A stretch of 64,000 bases of DNA from the NCBI GenBank assembly GCA_051122655.1, contig CP182107.1, positions 1,488,001-1,552,000 on the forward strand, given 5' to 3'. The stretch is from Pasteurella sp030783905 (GTDB lineage: Bacteria > Pseudomonadota > Gammaproteobacteria > Enterobacterales > Pasteurellaceae). A program made the translations under genes and the position numbers. Below, in pieces: positions 62,707-64,000 of the stretch (position 1 is its first letter; each line of letters starts with the position of its first letter). The notes below the pieces were generated by a model. It made no database searches and had not been told where the DNA came from. It saw only the letters and a program-made list of their open reading frames with translations.

Positions 62707-64000
62707 ATGGTTGCAGTGCGAGGATCACATTTACTCAATCCCAAAGATTTTGTTATTGAAACCTGGTGTGCCAGTTTAGCGCTTTCCCCAGAAGTACGAG
62801 CAAATCTGGTTAATGCTTGGTATTACTCGCAAAAGTATATACAACAAGCCCAAGACATCTCTTCTTGCTCATTACATTCCGGTGTGGAAATGGTCGAAAT
62901 TCTCCACAGCCTGAATATGGATGCCGACAGTCTGTTGACCGCAATGCTCTATCCAACCATTCATTATAAGCTCGTCGACCTCAACCAAGTTAAAGAAGAC
63001 TTTGGGCATAATATCTATAAATTGGCAAAAGGCGTCATGGAAATGGATAACATTCGCCAACTCAATGCTAGCCAATCCGCTAATCACGCCCAAGTGGATA
63101 ATATCCGCCGAATGTTGCTCGCGATGGTGGATGATTTCCGTTGTGTGATTATCAAACTGGCAGAGCGGATTACTTTCTTAAGGGATGCCGAGCAAACCTG
63201 TTCTGAAGAAGAGAAAGTGCTTGCTGCCAAAGAATGTGCCAATATTTATGCCCCGCTAGCAAATCGTTTAGGTATTGGGCAATTAAAATGGGAGTTAGAA
63301 GATTACTGCTTCCGTTATCTCCATCCTGAACAATATCGCAGCATTGCCAAATTATTAAAAGAACGCCGCCTCGATCGCGAACAATATATTGCTGATTTTG
63401 TTGCCGAATTAAGTGATTATTTACGCCATAACATTGATAATGCAGAAGTGTATGGAAGACCGAAACATATCTATAGCATTTGGCGTAAAATGCAGAAAAA
63501 GCATCTTGAGTTTAGTGATCTCTACGATGTACGGGCAGTACGCATTATCGTGCCTGAATTACAGGATTGCTATACCGCACTAGGTATTGTACATACCCAC
63601 TTCAAACATATTCCCAAAGAATTTGATGATTATGTTGCTAACCCTAAACCAAATGGTTACCAATCTATCCATACCGTTGTCCTCGGCAAAGAGGGCAAGC
63701 CTGTAGAAGTGCAAATTCGTACCCAACAAATGCATGATGATGCCGAGCTTGGGGTAGCTGCACACTGGAAATATAAAGAAGGCACGACTGGTGGTCGTTC
63801 TGGCTATGAAGAAAAAATCACTTGGTTACGTAAACTTCTGGCTTGGCAAGATGATATTACGGATTCAGGGGAAATTATGGCAGAAATGCGTAGCCAGGTC
63901 TTTGACGATCGCGTTTACGTGTTTACGCCCAAAGGTGAAGTGATTGACTTACCAACAGGCTCAACCCCATTAGATTTTGCCTATGCGATTCATAGTGAAA
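62707..64000 (+). CDS. relA: GTP pyrophosphokinase RelA (partial, 3' end outside window)
   Basis: The ribosome-bound (p)ppGpp synthetase of the stringent response. About 431 codons are visible from the ATG at 62707 (MVAVRGSHLL). The N-terminal pseudo-hydrolase domain lacks the HD catalytic pair (the corresponding stretch reads MLYPTIHYKL), consistent with RelA rather than SpoT. The synthetase domain follows with GRPKHIYSIWRKMQKKH, YDVRAVRIIV and PKPNGYQSIHT, then the start of the TGS domain (VFTPKGEVIDLPTGSTPLDF). The rest lies beyond 64000. Confidence 0.97.
   Translation, partial: MVAVRGSHLLNPKDFVIETWCASLALSPEVRANLVNAWYYSQKYIQQAQDISSCSLHSGVEMVEILHSLNMDADSLLTAMLYPTIHYKLVDLNQVKEDFGHNIYKLAKGVMEMDNIRQLNASQSANHAQVDNIRRMLLAMVDDFRCVIIKLAERITFLRDAEQTCSEEEKVLAAKECANIYAPLANRLGIGQLKWELEDYCFRYLHPEQYRSIAKLLKERRLDREQYIADFVAELSDYLRHNIDNAEVYGRPKHIYSIWRKMQKKHLEFSDLYDVRAVRIIVPELQDCYTALGIVHTHFKHIPKEFDDYVANPKPNGYQSIHTVVLGKEGKPVEVQIRTQQMHDDAELGVAAHWKYKEGTTGGRSGYEEKITWLRKLLAWQDDITDSGEIMAEMRSQVFDDRVYVFTPKGEVIDLPTGSTPLDFAYAIHSE

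Noticed and set aside
1..64000. CRISPR array, prophage, transposon or defence island
   Set aside because: No regularly spaced repeats, transposase, integrase or phage-type genes were seen; all coding regions belong to conserved core families.

Overview
The window is a contiguous piece of core chromosome from a gammaproteobacterium of the family Pasteurellaceae, most likely Pasteurella multocida or a close relative. Three things point there: the base composition is moderately AT-rich (about 40% GC by eye); the 9-base DNA uptake signal AAGTGCGGT (complement ACCGCACTT) of the Haemophilus/Pasteurella type occurs at least two dozen times; and the proteins are close to those of E. coli and H. influenzae, with typical Pasteurellaceae gene neighbourhoods. 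I see no prophage, insertion sequence, integron, CRISPR array, toxin-antitoxin pair or recognisable defence locus. Nearly every gene is intact and belongs to a known family.

Layout. 1-900: tRNA-Arg(UCU), a gene-poor stretch and a small DUF417 membrane protein. 0.9-10.3 kb (minus strand): a lipoate and cell-elongation cluster read as rhlB, rsfS, rlmH, mrdA, rodA, rlpA, dacA, ybeD, lipB, lipA. 10.5-14.7 kb: rho, a DUF2167 membrane protein, a Dcu C4-dicarboxylate transporter behind a possible FNR site, and acpP. 14.9-19.5 kb (minus): yceD-rpmF-plsX-fabH-fabD-fabG, the type II fatty-acid/phospholipid cluster, including the short rpmF. 19.8-25.4 kb (plus): oppABCDF, with a terminator-like attenuator after oppA. 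25.4-30.9 kb (minus): an alpha-carbonic anhydrase lipoprotein, then the biotin operon bioA-F-G-C-D, which uses BioG rather than BioH.

31.0-36.0 kb: psd-fklB, a small lipoprotein, proB, the split threonine/serine exporter yjjP-yjjB, and folA. 36.1-39.2 kb (minus): copper ATPase copA, chaperone copZ and a DUF606 membrane protein. 39.4-40.1 kb: yhhQ, the queuosine-precursor transporter, under a strong candidate preQ1-I riboswitch. 40.2-43.9 kb (minus): yejK, bamE, cpxR, cpxA. 44.0-47.3 kb (plus): yejL, yejM and a metal-dependent amidohydrolase with an unusual leader. 47.4-52 kb (minus): rph-pyrE, djlA, a DUF2238 protein, dusC, yjjG. 52-64 kb: yicC, ygfZ, brnQ, pyrG, eno, rsmE-yqgE-ruvX, and recO-rlmD-relA, the last cut by the window edge.

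How it fits together: the window is dominated by envelope building (PBP2/RodA, PBP5, RlpA, BamE, YejM, Psd, fatty-acid synthesis, Cpx stress sensing), cofactor and nucleotide synthesis (lipoate, biotin, folate, CTP, UMP precursor) and RNA metabolism (Rho, RhlB, RNase PH, YicC, rRNA methylases). The non-coding signals are the most interesting part: the preQ1 riboswitch, several intrinsic terminators made of inverted uptake-signal pairs, a 12-bp perfect hairpin between cpxR and cpxA, and a leader-ORF/hairpin upstream of the amidohydrolase. I found no convincing undescribed multi-gene system.
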